Shown here: piece after piece, positions 33,836 to 42,372 of the stretch
How positions within the stretch are numbered: the first letter of the stretch is position 1
Layout: each line of letters begins with the position of its first letter
Assembly (NCBI RefSeq): GCF_014648315.1
Contig: NZ_BMQW01000012.1
Coordinates: 1-64,000, forward strand
From: Shewanella ulleungensis
GTDB taxonomy: Bacteria > Pseudomonadota > Gammaproteobacteria > Enterobacterales > Shewanellaceae
Length of the DNA: 64,000 nt
Direction: 5' to 3'
The notes under the pieces: model-generated
What the model was told of the DNA's origin: nothing
Database searches by the model: none
What the model saw: only the letters and a program-made list of their open reading frames with translations
Program-made: the position numbers and the translations under genes

Positions 33836-34594
33836 TTATCTTGGCGGTTTTTGTTTTAACCAAATCCAAAAACCGCTCAACGATACCATCAATAGTGCTA
33901 GGGCAAACAAGTCCCAAAGCCATATCGTTAAGTGGCCAAACAAGCGCCCACTGTGTAAATCAAGCATCACTCGTTGCCAGCTTAAGTTGGCGCTGCGTGC
34001 CAGATTAATGATGGCTTGGTCTATGTCGTTATTAGCACTCACCCAGGCACTAAACCCAGTAGGTAAAGTGGCTTGTTGCCAGTCAATGAGTTGCTCATCA
34101 GCTTGGTAAGTGCCATTTTCCGTATTTAACCATACGCGATTATCAATAATCGCTAGTCCAAGTAAATCTGACGGAAGCCCGGTACTGCGACTTTGAGTTT
34201 CTTGTAACTGCCCCTGCTTATCGAACAAAGATAACTGCTGTGCATCTATCGCTACTAGCATATTGTTGGCATAAGTGGCACTTATTAGGGTGTCTGCAGC
34301 TTCTAAAATCATCTGCTGATTTTGCCACAGTAAGTTGTCGGTAATGTATAAAGCTGAAGAGGTTTGGCCGAATTGAGCAATATGCCTAGGCGCGGCAATA
34401 CCATAATAATCTAATAACCATGCCTGAGTAACACCGGTTTTATCTAACCCTAAGTCGTCACTGTGGTTAATGGCCACACCCGTTAAGGTTAACAATAAAA
34501 TAAATAATGCGCTTGCCAAGCCTAAGCGGCGATGCCAAGGACGAAGAACACGTAAAAATTTGATACGTAAACTGTTTCGAGAAGGTGTTGTCAC
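33836..34594 (-). CDS. PepSY-associated membrane protein
   Basis: 252 residues. The N-terminus has the PepSY-TM pattern LRVLRPWHRRLGLASALFILLLTLTGVAINHSDDL (basic patch, His, TM, then GxxxNH). A periplasmic part of about 150 residues follows, then an amphipathic HSGRLFGHLTIWLWDLFALALLMVSLSGFWIWL with the second TM and a basic end. Such proteins work with FMN-binding partners in ferric-siderophore reduction or in periplasmic electron transfer. It starts 21 bases after the FMN-binding gene in one operon. The 3' part has a decayed copy at 26279-26513. Confidence 0.88.
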   Translation of the reverse strand: MTTPSRNSLRIKFLRVLRPWHRRLGLASALFILLLTLTGVAINHSDDLGLDKTGVTQAWLLDYYGIAAPRHIAQFGQTSSALYITDNLLWQNQQMILEAADTLISATYANNMLVAIDAQQLSLFDKQGQLQETQSRSTGLPSDLLGLAIIDNRVWLNTENGTYQADEQLIDWQQATLPTGFSAWVSANNDIDQAIINLARSANLSWQRVMLDLHSGRLFGHLTIWLWDLFALALLMVSLSGFWIWLKQKPPR

Positions 34595-34615
34595 ACTAAC
34601 CTGCTTAAAAATGGC

Positions 34616-35140
34616 TTATTTATTAATATGGGCATCAAGCAACAGTGCGATACGCGAGAGTTTTGTTAATGCCCGCACAGACAAAGTTGCGCCAGTAATA
34701 CCGTCAATGTGTTTATCAAGTTGATGTTGCTCAGTTAACTTGGCGGCTTTAAATTGATCGGTAAAAAAATCATGACGAACTTCATCACCACGGCTTTCTC
34801 GGTACACCAATACTTTGGTTTGGGCAATTTGCTGATCTTTTACGTGAATACCAACAGTAATAGGCGACTCTTTACCAATCTCATCCATAATCCATACGGT
34901 TTCATTATTGTGTAACCAATAACGAACGCGCATTTTAGTAAATCGATGTGCCAAAATAGCTTCTACTGCTTGTTTTAAATCATCATCTAGCCATAGTATT
35001 TTGGCATCACCGCTATTGCCGTTAAATGCATGGCTTATAAAGGCATCATTTGACTGATATTGGGTGGCAGCTAGTGCAGCATACGTTGGCACATACCCTA
35101 TAAATAACACCATAAAAAACAGTAAAGCTGAACGTAACAT
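34616..35140 (-). CDS. FMN-binding domain protein, periplasmic
   Basis: About 174 residues. Signal peptide LRSALLFFMVLFIGYVPTYAALA, then an FMN_bind-type domain ending in DGITGATLSVRAL. The TGAT-hydrophobic-S motif matches the ApbE flavinylation signal found in NqrC, where the Thr of the GAT triad carries FMN by a phosphoester bond. It would thus be a covalent periplasmic flavoprotein passing electrons with its PepSY neighbour. I prefer the ATG at 35140 (GGATGG nine bases upstream) over 35167, which lacks a ribosome site. A terminator separates it from the upstream porin gene. Confidence 0.85.
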   Translation of the reverse strand: MLRSALLFFMVLFIGYVPTYAALAATQYQSNDAFISHAFNGNSGDAKILWLDDDLKQAVEAILAHRFTKMRVRYWLHNNETVWIMDEIGKESPITVGIHVKDQQIAQTKVLVYRESRGDEVRHDFFTDQFKAAKLTEQHQLDKHIDGITGATLSVRALTKLSRIALLLDAHINK

Positions 35141-35167
35141 TGGCGCATACCATCCATAAACAATCAT

Positions 35168-35199
35168 AAAAAATACGGGTGCCTACACTGTTGGCACCC
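35168..35199 (-). terminator. Terminator of the porin gene
   Basis: GGGTGCC (35177-35183) and GGCACCC (35193-35199) form a 7-bp stem with a 9-base loop; on the minus strand it is followed by GTATTTTTT. It lies between the porin and the FMN-binding gene. Confidence 0.85.
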
Positions 35200-35251
35200 A
35201 TTTTTATCGATAATCGGTTTTACCGAAAATAACGTTAAGACTTGTTAGTAT

Positions 35252-36427
35252 TTAGAACTGGTAACCAACGCCTAGGTTAAAGCCGTCAGAGTCTGCAGCA
35301 CCGCTGATTTTTTCAAAGTCAGCTTTAAACACTACATTTTCGTGTAACCAGTAATTCACACCCACGTTAGTTTGCTTTTTCTTGGTGTTCGCGCTGTCAC
35401 CGGCATTGTTGTCCCACTCGTTGTAACGAGCAAATACACCAAACTGGTCATTAATACGGTAAGCAGGCTCAATATAGAAACCATTTTGCTTATCACGGCC
35501 TAATGCTTCTGCTTCTTGACCATCGATGTCCCACTGAGCAAATAACGCTTTAACGGTAAAGTTTTCGATGCTGTAAATAGCATGTGCTGTTACTAAGGTT
35601 GCAGAGGCAGTATCAACACCCGCTTCACCTTGCGTTAAATCTGATTGATATTGCACGGTAGCAGCTAACTCTAAACCAGGTACGGCAGTATACTTAACAC
35701 GGCCGGTATAGGCTAAATCTTCACCTTTGGCTTCAGATACTTTTTGACGACCGTTACGGATTTTGTAACCCGAGCTTTGGTCTAAATACAAACCTGAAGT
35801 CACAGCGGTATCAAATGCTAAACCAGGGGCAGCTTTAACGTTAAGCGTTAAACCACCTTCCCACCATGTTGCAGGGATAATGTCTTTTTCTACTGGGTTG
35901 CGCTCTACACCATAAAATGTATCGGGTTCATGAGTTTCATTGATAATACCTACTGGCATTAAGAACAGACCCGCTTTACCAGTTAACATATCATTAAAGT
36001 CGTGCTCGATATAAGCTTGCTCTAACTCAACTTCGCCTTTCTTACCTTCGCCAGCAATTGAATGTTCAACTTCTAGCTCAGAGAAAAAACGGGTTGTGTT
36101 ATTAAATTCATGGCCAACAAATAATACAAAACGGTGGAAATCGAATTCTTTTTTATCATTGCCCGTTTTGTTGTCAGTAATGTTGTTGTAATGCAACTCA
36201 CCGTAGCCACCAATTGTGGTAGCTGACTTACTAGACGCTGTTGATTCAACAACATCGGCAGTGGTTTCTACACGCTGTTCAGTTTGTTCTAGACGCTTCT
36301 CAAGATCTTTTAACACTTTTTGTTGCTGTTCAATGATTTGGCGTAATTCAGTTGTTTCGTCAGACGCAGTAGCATAGTGGCTAGCAAACAGGCTTAATAA
36401 AGTAGCCGCAATTAACGTTTTTTTCAT
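35252..36427 (-). CDS. Outer-membrane porin with N-terminal coiled coil
   Basis: 391 residues from the ATG at 36427, which has AGGA nine bases upstream and a clear signal peptide (KKTLIAATLLSLFASHYATA). The 52 residues that the open frame adds upstream are not part of the protein. Residues about 24-60 form a heptad-rich helix (LRQIIEQQQKVLKDLEKRLEQ), the trimer stalk of some porins. The rest is amphipathic beta barrel ending in FNLGVGYQF with terminal Phe. Similarity is to phosphate-selective-type/anion porins of Shewanella; solute unknown. Fur-like palindromes upstream suggest iron control. Confidence 0.85.
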   Translation of the reverse strand: MKKTLIAATLLSLFASHYATASDETTELRQIIEQQQKVLKDLEKRLEQTEQRVETTADVVESTASSKSATTIGGYGELHYNNITDNKTGNDKKEFDFHRFVLFVGHEFNNTTRFFSELEVEHSIAGEGKKGEVELEQAYIEHDFNDMLTGKAGLFLMPVGIINETHEPDTFYGVERNPVEKDIIPATWWEGGLTLNVKAAPGLAFDTAVTSGLYLDQSSGYKIRNGRQKVSEAKGEDLAYTGRVKYTAVPGLELAATVQYQSDLTQGEAGVDTASATLVTAHAIYSIENFTVKALFAQWDIDGQEAEALGRDKQNGFYIEPAYRINDQFGVFARYNEWDNNAGDSANTKKKQTNVGVNYWLHENVVFKADFEKISGAADSDGFNLGVGYQF

Positions 36428-36865
36428 TCTGTTATCCTGATGGGTCAATGTAAACACTGTAAATTTATGTAAAGCAATGTAAATTTGATGAGGATTATAC
36501 ATAACAGTTATGTTAATGCAAACCATTACCATTAAGCTTACGACTTTGTTACGTTTGTAAATAAAAATAAGGCACATCACCAATAACTATTTCTCGGAAG
36601 CGTCTTCATAAAAATGAATGACATAAGTTAAACAAGTCACCCATATAAAAATCTGCAGATAGACGGTGGCCAAGTAACAACTCGACACACCTCTTATCAA
36701 TGAATGATTAATCAAGTTTTTAGATGTAAAACACGCTATGATCACTCCTAATAGCATCTTATTTAATTTGTGATCGCACCATGTTCTAATCGCGTTGCGA
36801 AAAACTTAGATAATTTAATGCATCACACACTGTTTTATTGACCCTTATCATTATTAGGCAAATCC
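36428..36865. promoter_or_regulatory. Porin/rlmI intergenic region with Fur-like sites
   Basis: Within this 438-bp gap, ACATAAC-A-GTTATGT (36499-36513) is a perfect 7-1-7 palindrome. Right after it, AATGCAAACCATTACCATT (36515-36533), read on the minus strand, agrees with the 19-base Fur box at 15 positions. Both lie 72-106 bases before the porin start. The remainder, 36534-36865, carries the rlmI promoter region; I see no gene or strong hairpin there. Confidence 0.5.
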
Positions 36866-38059
36866 ATGGCTATCAGAATCAAACTTAAACCTGGCCGCGA
36901 ACGTTCATTAGACCGTCGCCACCCTTGGGTGTTTTCCAACGGCATTCACAACGTCAATGGCGGCAAACCTCAAGCCGGAGACACGGTTGACGTTGTTGCA
37001 CATGACGGACGCTGGTTAGGTCGTGGCGCCTGGTCACCAGAGTCACAAATTCAAGTCAGGGTATGGACCTTCGATAAACAAGAAGAAATTGATAGCGACT
37101 TTTTTGCAAGACGCATTAAACGCGCTCAAGCAGGGCGAGATGCTCTAATTATTGAGCAAGGGCTTACGGGATACCGTTTAATTGCCGCTGAGTCAGACGG
37201 ATTACCCGGTATCACCATTGACCGTTATGCCAATGTGCTTGTATGTCAGTTACTCAGTACCGGCGCAGAAAAATGGCGAGACACCATTGTTGAACAACTT
37301 GTACTGCAATATCCAAATTGCGCTGTGTATGAACGTTCGGATGTAGATTCTCGTAAAAAAGAAGGCTTAGCGCCAGTGATGGGGTTATTGCATGGTGAAT
37401 TGCCACCTATGCCAGTCATTATTGAAGAAAACGGCATTAAAATCGCAGTCGATGTTGTTAAAGGCCATAAAACCGGGTTTTATTTAGACCAACGTGACAA
37501 CCGCGCAATGGCGGCTCGTTTTGTTAAAGGTAAATCGGTGCTTAACTGTTTTTGTTACACAGGCACCTTTGGTTTATATGCCGCAAAAGCGGGAGCGGCC
37601 AGCATTGAAAACGTCGATGTGTCAGGTTTAGCACTGCAAACTGCGCGCGACAACATGGCAATTAACAATCTTAATGACGACCATGTAAACTACAATGAAG
37701 CCGATGTATTCAAGCTATTACGCCAATACCGTGATGAAGGAAAAACCTTTGATGTCATCGTACTCGACCCACCTAAATTTGCTGATAATAAATCACAGCT
37801 AGACGGTGCCTGCCGTGGTTATAAAGACATCAATATGATTGCCATGCAGTTACTTAATCCAGGCGGAATATTGCTGACCTTCTCGTGCTCAGGCTTAATG
37901 CAGTCAGACTTATTCCAAAAAGTGGTGGCCGACGCGGCATTAGATGCCAAGCGTGAAGTGCAATTTGTTGAGCGTATGCACCAAGCAAGCGATCACCCTA
38001 TTAGCAGCGCATTCCCAGAAGGTTATTACCTCAAAGGACTCGTCGCTCGCGTTTGGTAA
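36866..38059 (+). CDS. rlmI: 23S rRNA m5C1962 methyltransferase RlmI
   Basis: 397 residues, as in E. coli RlmI (396). It methylates C1962 of 23S rRNA. An N-terminal PUA domain (about 1-75, with RHPWVFSNGI) leads to an EEHEE domain and a Rossmann methyltransferase: VLNCFCYTGTFGLYAAKAGA near 227-246, VDVSGLALQTARDN near 252-265, catalytic-loop VLDPPKFADNK near 297-307 and FSCSGLM near 338-344 with the second cysteine. Monocistronic, bounded by its own terminator. Confidence 0.95.
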   Translation: MAIRIKLKPGRERSLDRRHPWVFSNGIHNVNGGKPQAGDTVDVVAHDGRWLGRGAWSPESQIQVRVWTFDKQEEIDSDFFARRIKRAQAGRDALIIEQGLTGYRLIAAESDGLPGITIDRYANVLVCQLLSTGAEKWRDTIVEQLVLQYPNCAVYERSDVDSRKKEGLAPVMGLLHGELPPMPVIIEENGIKIAVDVVKGHKTGFYLDQRDNRAMAARFVKGKSVLNCFCYTGTFGLYAAKAGAASIENVDVSGLALQTARDNMAINNLNDDHVNYNEADVFKLLRQYRDEGKTFDVIVLDPPKFADNKSQLDGACRGYKDINMIAMQLLNPGGILLTFSCSGLMQSDLFQKVVADAALDAKREVQFVERMHQASDHPISSAFPEGYYLKGLVARVW

Positions 38060-38078
38060 TAGCTAAATGGACCAAATC

Positions 38079-38107
38079 AAAAAGGGAACAGTATCTGTTC
38101 CCTTTTT
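38079..38107 (+). terminator. Terminator of rlmI
   Basis: AAAAAGGGAACAG (38079-38091) and CTGTTCCCTTTTT (38095-38107) form a perfect 13-bp stem with a TAT loop, then GTTT, 19 bases past the rlmI stop. The following 170 bases hold nothing I can identify. Confidence 0.92.
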
Positions 38108-38277
38108 GTTTAATGTAACTCAAGCTACTTAACGACTGACTTTTAATGAGACATAACATAGAACGAATAATTTCGATAATAGCTCACTAAGATCTATCAA
38201 CACTAATCAATAAATCACCATTTACCAGACACAATATTGATATAAACCCCAACAACAATAACCGCCAACATTGATGC

Positions 38278-38309
38278 AAAAAAGCGACTACTCAATGAGT
38301 CAGTCGCTT
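38278..38309 (-). terminator. Terminator of the HsdR-N-like gene
   Basis: AAGCGACT (38282-38289) pairs with AGTCGCTT (38302-38309), with an inner CTCA/TGAG pairing; on the minus strand it is followed by TTTTTTG. It lies about 60 bases past the gene's stop. Confidence 0.75.
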
Positions 38310-38369
38310 GTTATCAAGCTTTAGCAATTAAATACTCACAATTTTGTGGTGCGAAACTAAAAGAGTAAA

Positions 38370-39431
38370 TTATTCATAGTATGTTGTTGTTTGTAATAAT
38401 ATCTCACTAAAATCAAAGATTTGATCGATAGTCTCTATCGGATGCCGAGTTTCATTTTTATCGACATCGAACAACCCAAGATATTTTTGTTTGGCATTAA
38501 AGTGCAAACGGCATAAAGGTTTGCGATTATTGTCATCCAATAACACACCAAAATAACTTTGGGTATCTCTTGCAATAATCCTAGTAGCATCAACCTTTTG
38601 CCTTAAAATAGCTTTAACAATATTAAAACCTTCAACTTCATCATTGGTAGTAATAATTTTAGGCTTATCATCATCTTGTGCATGTTGAACGTCTTCATCA
38701 ACTTTAGACGTTTGTTCACCACCTATTGCTGATTTCAACCTGTCATTAATACTATCACTTAGAAATTGTCTTAAGGCTTTTTTAGTAATTTCAGTAAATT
38801 GCTGCTTAACTTTAGGTGTAAGTACGCCGTCATATGCTCTTGCAGCGAAAAATTTAATAAACTCTTCTTCTGGTTCTTTAAATTGCTCATTTAACAATTT
38901 TTTTATTTGATTTAGATATTTAAGTTCACCAGCGGCACTCACGATAGACTCAACATCAAATGAAGATTTAGTGAGTTTCTTAAGCTCTGGAACTAAATGC
39001 TCATCAATATTTAATAAATCTAAGGTTAAAAATGGTTTTTCATCCATCTTATTAGGGGCATCAAGATCGGTAAAAAATTGGTATTCTGTGCCGTTTGTTA
39101 AAATGGCCAAACGAGAGTTTGTAACCGAAAAATACCTAAAAAGTTGTCCTGCATGTTTAATGGATAGCTTTTCACCATATTTTTTGCATTCGATAAGAAT
39201 TTGTACCTCGCCATCCTTAACTAATGCGTAGTCCACTTTCTCACCTTTTTTCGTGGCTATATCGGCAGTAAACTCAGGGATTACCTCGTTGGGATTAAAA
39301 ACATCATAACCTAATACTGTATGTAAAAATGGCATGATCAACGCATTTTTAGTGGCTTCTTCAGTTTGCAAACTGGCTGCTATTTGAGGAATCCTTTTTG
39401 ATAAAACATCTATTCGTTCAATAAAATCCAT
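38370..39431 (-). CDS. Orphan type I restriction HsdR N-terminal-like protein
   Basis: 353 residues. The N-terminal part (about 20-130) matches the HsdR-N nuclease-like domain: TKNALIMPFLHTVLGYDVFNP, then the PD-(D/E)XK elements KVDYALVKDG and QILIECKKYG (Asp at about 66, Glu-X-Lys near 79-81), and SRLAILTNGTEYQFF. The C-terminal part (about 240-353) is a second conserved domain without a motor. There are no hsdM or hsdS genes and no helicase, so it is not a complete restriction system. It is AT-rich, has its own terminator, and lies just downstream of glmS, the usual Tn7 target. A GAGG ribosome site precedes the ATG. Confidence 0.85.
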   Translation of the reverse strand: MDFIERIDVLSKRIPQIAASLQTEEATKNALIMPFLHTVLGYDVFNPNEVIPEFTADIATKKGEKVDYALVKDGEVQILIECKKYGEKLSIKHAGQLFRYFSVTNSRLAILTNGTEYQFFTDLDAPNKMDEKPFLTLDLLNIDEHLVPELKKLTKSSFDVESIVSAAGELKYLNQIKKLLNEQFKEPEEEFIKFFAARAYDGVLTPKVKQQFTEITKKALRQFLSDSINDRLKSAIGGEQTSKVDEDVQHAQDDDKPKIITTNDEVEGFNIVKAILRQKVDATRIIARDTQSYFGVLLDDNNRKPLCRLHFNAKQKYLGLFDVDKNETRHPIETIDQIFDFSEILLQTTTYYE

Positions 39432-39529
39432 CTCATCGACCTCGTGTTAATGATTAATGTCACTCCAATTTCAAGTTAGCAGATAAAAACCAAATACCAT
39501 AATATTTTTTTGAGCATTTTTCAGACAAT

Positions 39530-39558
39530 AAAAAAGGCTTCCATAAGAAGCCTTTTTT
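39530..39558 (-). terminator. Terminator of glmS
   Basis: AAAAAAGGCTTC (39530-39541) and GAAGCCTTTTTT (39547-39558) form a perfect 12-bp stem with a 5-base loop, 15 bases past the glmS stop. T-runs on both sides allow two-way use. Confidence 0.93.
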
Positions 39559-39610
39559 AATCAAATCAGAAACTTATTCAACCGTTACGCTTTTTGCGAG
39601 GTTACGAGGT
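39545..39610 (-). other. Likely attTn7 region at the glmS 3' end
   Basis: Tn7-type elements recognise the conserved last codons of glmS (here coding PRNLAKSVTVE) and insert about 25 bases past the stop, which falls near 39549, within the terminator. No Tn7 end repeats are visible, so the site appears unoccupied now. Confidence 0.45.
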
Positions 39611-41403
39611 TGGTCTACATCGGTACCTTTAATTAAGGCAACATGGTATGACAATAATTGCAGTGGAATGGTGTAAATCAGTGGTGCCATAAACTCATCA
39701 CAATGTGGTACCTGGATAACTTTCATGGTGTCGTCTGATTCAAACTCAGCATCGACATCGGCAAATACATACATTAACCCGCCACGAGCACGTACTTCTT
39801 CAACGTTAGATTTAAGCTTCTCAAGTAACTCATTGTTGGGTGCGACAACGATCACTGGCATATCGGCATCAATAAGTGCTAATGGGCCGTGCTTTAGCTC
39901 ACCTGATGCATAAGCTTCTGCGTGAATGTATGAAATTTCTTTAAGCTTTAGTGCGCCTTCCATTGCGATTGGATATTGATCACCACGGCCTAAAAATAGT
40001 GCATGTTGCTTGTCGGCAAAGTCTTCTGCTAATTCTGCAATGGCATCATTTAAGCCAAGCGCTTGTTCCACTTTAGCTGGCATTGATAACAAGCTTTGAG
40101 TAATAGCGGCTTCCATTTCGCTAGACATGCCATTATGACGACCTATAGCCGTAGTTAACATTAATAAGCCAGCAAGTTGTACGGTAAAGGCTTTAGTTGA
40201 TGCAACACCAATTTCTACACCGGCTTTCATCATGTAAGCCATGTCAGATTCACGCACTAATGATGAACCGGCTGAATTACAAATGGTTAAAGTGGCTTTG
40301 TAGCCCATTTCTTTAGCAAGGCGCATGGCCGCTAGCGTATCTGCTGTTTCACCCGATTGCGAAATAGTCACTAATAGGCTATTTGGGAATAAATGAGACT
40401 TGCGATAACGGAACTCTGAGGCAATTTCAACGTTACATGACACGCCAGCCCAATCTTCTAACCAGTAACGCGCGGCCATACCCGCGTGGTAACTGGTACC
40501 ACAGGCAATAATTTGTACGTGTTTAATGTCTTTTAAAAATTCAGCGGCATTTTCACCAAAAGCAGAATCTAATACTTTACCACCCGCAATACGACCTTCT
40601 AATGTATGGGCAATAGCAGTTGGCTGCTCATAAATTTCTTTCAGCATGTAGTGACGATATTCGCCTTTATCACCGGCATCATGCGTTACTTCTGACTCTT
40701 TCATTTCACGCTGAACTGCGTTGCCGTCAATATCAAAAATGTTAACGTCACGACGGGTAATTTCCGCTACGTCACCTTCTTCTAAAAAGGCAAAAGAACG
40801 GGTAACAGGTAGTAAAGCGAGTTGATCAGAAGCAACAAAGTTTTCGCCTAAACCATAACCAATCACTAACGGACTACCACTACGAGCAACAACCATACGT
40901 TCACTATCACGACGGTCGATAACCACGGTACCGTAAGCGCCTTCAAGTTGTTTAACCGTAGCTTGTACAGCAGCTAATAAATTACCCGTAACTTTAAGCT
41001 CATGATGCACAAGGTGGCAAATGACTTCAGTGTCGGTGTCTGATGAAAACACATAACCTAAGCCTTTAAGCATCTCGCGTAGTTTGTTGTGGTTTTCAAT
41101 AATACCGTTGTGAACGACGGCAATATCGCCCTCAGATAAATGTGGGTGAGCATTACGTTCACTTGGCTCACCATGAGTAGCCCAACGAGTGTGAGCAATA
41201 CCGGTTCCACCAGCCAGTGGGGAAGCGTCTAACGCTGATGATAATTCTTGTACTTTGCCTAAGCGACGGGTACGGCTTAGTTCGCCTTGATGAATAACCG
41301 CAACACCAGCTGAGTCATAACCGCGATACTCAAGACGACGAAGGCCTTCTACTAAAATTTCTGCAACATCCCTTTGCGCAACAGCGCCTACGATTCCACA
41401 CAT
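39574..41403 (-). CDS. glmS: Glutamine--fructose-6-phosphate aminotransferase (isomerizing)
   Basis: 609 residues, same as E. coli. It makes glucosamine-6-phosphate from fructose-6-phosphate and glutamine, the first step toward UDP-GlcNAc. The Ntn glutaminase domain starts with the nucleophile C2 (MCGIVGAV), followed by RRLEYRGYDSAG and the TRWATHG region. Two SIS isomerase domains follow (ACGTSYHAGM and LLVTISQSGETADT near 301-360; LFLGRGDQYPIAMEGALKLKEISYIHAEAYASGELKHG near 470-507). The C-terminus PRNLAKSVTVE is the conserved one. It starts one base after the DeoR-type gene stop, so the two are coupled. Confidence 0.98.
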   Translation of the reverse strand: MCGIVGAVAQRDVAEILVEGLRRLEYRGYDSAGVAVIHQGELSRTRRLGKVQELSSALDASPLAGGTGIAHTRWATHGEPSERNAHPHLSEGDIAVVHNGIIENHNKLREMLKGLGYVFSSDTDTEVICHLVHHELKVTGNLLAAVQATVKQLEGAYGTVVIDRRDSERMVVARSGSPLVIGYGLGENFVASDQLALLPVTRSFAFLEEGDVAEITRRDVNIFDIDGNAVQREMKESEVTHDAGDKGEYRHYMLKEIYEQPTAIAHTLEGRIAGGKVLDSAFGENAAEFLKDIKHVQIIACGTSYHAGMAARYWLEDWAGVSCNVEIASEFRYRKSHLFPNSLLVTISQSGETADTLAAMRLAKEMGYKATLTICNSAGSSLVRESDMAYMMKAGVEIGVASTKAFTVQLAGLLMLTTAIGRHNGMSSEMEAAITQSLLSMPAKVEQALGLNDAIAELAEDFADKQHALFLGRGDQYPIAMEGALKLKEISYIHAEAYASGELKHGPLALIDADMPVIVVAPNNELLEKLKSNVEEVRARGGLMYVFADVDAEFESDDTMKVIQVPHCDEFMAPLIYTIPLQLLSYHVALIKGTDVDQPRNLAKSVTVE

Positions 41404-41404
41404 G

Positions 41405-42211
41405 TTAGTTGTTTCCTTTACTGTTTAAATTTAATTTTGTTTCCTGAGCATACGGCGCAAGTATCACTTTAACGCCATGTGCTGAAATAGTGTCTACTGC
41501 TTGTGGGCTAATGTTGTCGTCGGTAACCAACACATTAACTACATCCCACGGCAATTCTAAGTTGGGGATCCGCCGGCCTATTTTGGTCGACTCTAATAGC
41601 ACCACTACTTCACGTGACATTTCGGCCATCACTTTGCTTAAGCCGGTGAGTTCATTAAATGTAGTCGTGCCGCGATCCAGATCGATACCATCGGCACCGA
41701 TAAATAGTTGATCGAAGTTATATGAACGTAATACTTGCTCAGCCACTTGCCCCTGAAAAGACTCTGAATGTGGGTCCCAGGTACCTCCGGTCATCAACAA
41801 TGTCGGTTCATTTTCAAGCTCATGAATAGCGTTTGCCAGTTGCAATGAATTAGTCATCACCACAAGGCCACGCTTATCATTAAGCTGCTGGATAATCCCA
41901 GATGTGGTGCTGCCACTGTCGATTATGATTCGGTTATGATCGCGAATAAGCTCAGCTGCTTTTGCCGCTATGGCTTGCTTATTTAACGATAATGTTTCAT
42001 TGGCTATTTGCGTCATTTCCTGAGGTACAGGGACAGCCCCACCATAACGACGTAGTAATAATCCGTGAGTTTCTAGCATGGCCAAATCTTTGCGTATCGT
42101 GACTTCTGAAGTCGCGAATAAACCAGCCAATTGATCGACACTCACTTCACCTTGGTCGTTAACCAACTTAATGATCGAATGGCGACGTTGTTGGGTATTA
42201 CGTTTGGTCAT
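41405..42211 (-). CDS. DeoR-family transcriptional regulator
   Basis: About 268 residues. The N-terminal DeoR helix-turn-helix (RRHSIIKLVNDQGEVSVDQLAGLFATSEVTIRKDLAMLE, about 9-47) is followed by the sugar-phosphate sensor domain (IIIDSGSTTSGIIQQL, VVMTNSLQLANAI, TGGTWDPHSESFQG, FIGADGIDLDRGTTTF). It resembles AgaR/GlpR-type regulators of amino-sugar genes. I prefer the ATG at 42211; the open frame can begin at GTG 42229 but without a ribosome site. It is co-directional with glmS and coupled to it, so control of glmS by glucosamine-6-phosphate or a related effector is likely (inference). Confidence 0.9.
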   Translation of the reverse strand: MTKRNTQQRRHSIIKLVNDQGEVSVDQLAGLFATSEVTIRKDLAMLETHGLLLRRYGGAVPVPQEMTQIANETLSLNKQAIAAKAAELIRDHNRIIIDSGSTTSGIIQQLNDKRGLVVMTNSLQLANAIHELENEPTLLMTGGTWDPHSESFQGQVAEQVLRSYNFDQLFIGADGIDLDRGTTTFNELTGLSKVMAEMSREVVVLLESTKIGRRIPNLELPWDVVNVLVTDDNISPQAVDTISAHGVKVILAPYAQETKLNLNSKGNN

Positions 42212-42312
42212 TTGATTAAAATCTTTCACATAAGTTTCGAAACGAAAGATATTTTAGCAGTAAATGAAACTTTATCTAGATCTGAATCGTTAAAATTGAA
42301 AATAAAGTACAA

Positions 42313-42341
42313 AAAAACCTCTGTGGTTAGCAGAGGTTTTT
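42313..42341 (-). terminator. Terminator-shaped hairpin before the DeoR-type gene
   Basis: AAAAACCTCTG (42313-42323) and CAGAGGTTTTT (42331-42341) form a perfect 11-bp stem with a 7-base loop between the glmU stop and the DeoR-type gene; T-runs on both strands. It should end the glmU transcript. Confidence 0.88.
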
Positions 42342-42372
42342 AAGGATTTACACCTGAATGAGGTCTAAAACA

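Noticed and set aside
35252..36583. Longer porin reading frame starting at 36583
   Set aside because: The extra 52 residues run through the Fur-like sites and promoter and come before a clear signal peptide and ribosome site at 36427.
39432..39573. Tn7 end repeats near glmS
   Set aside because: I looked for TGTGGG-type ends and 22-bp repeats in the glmS downstream gap and saw none, so I do not call an inserted element.
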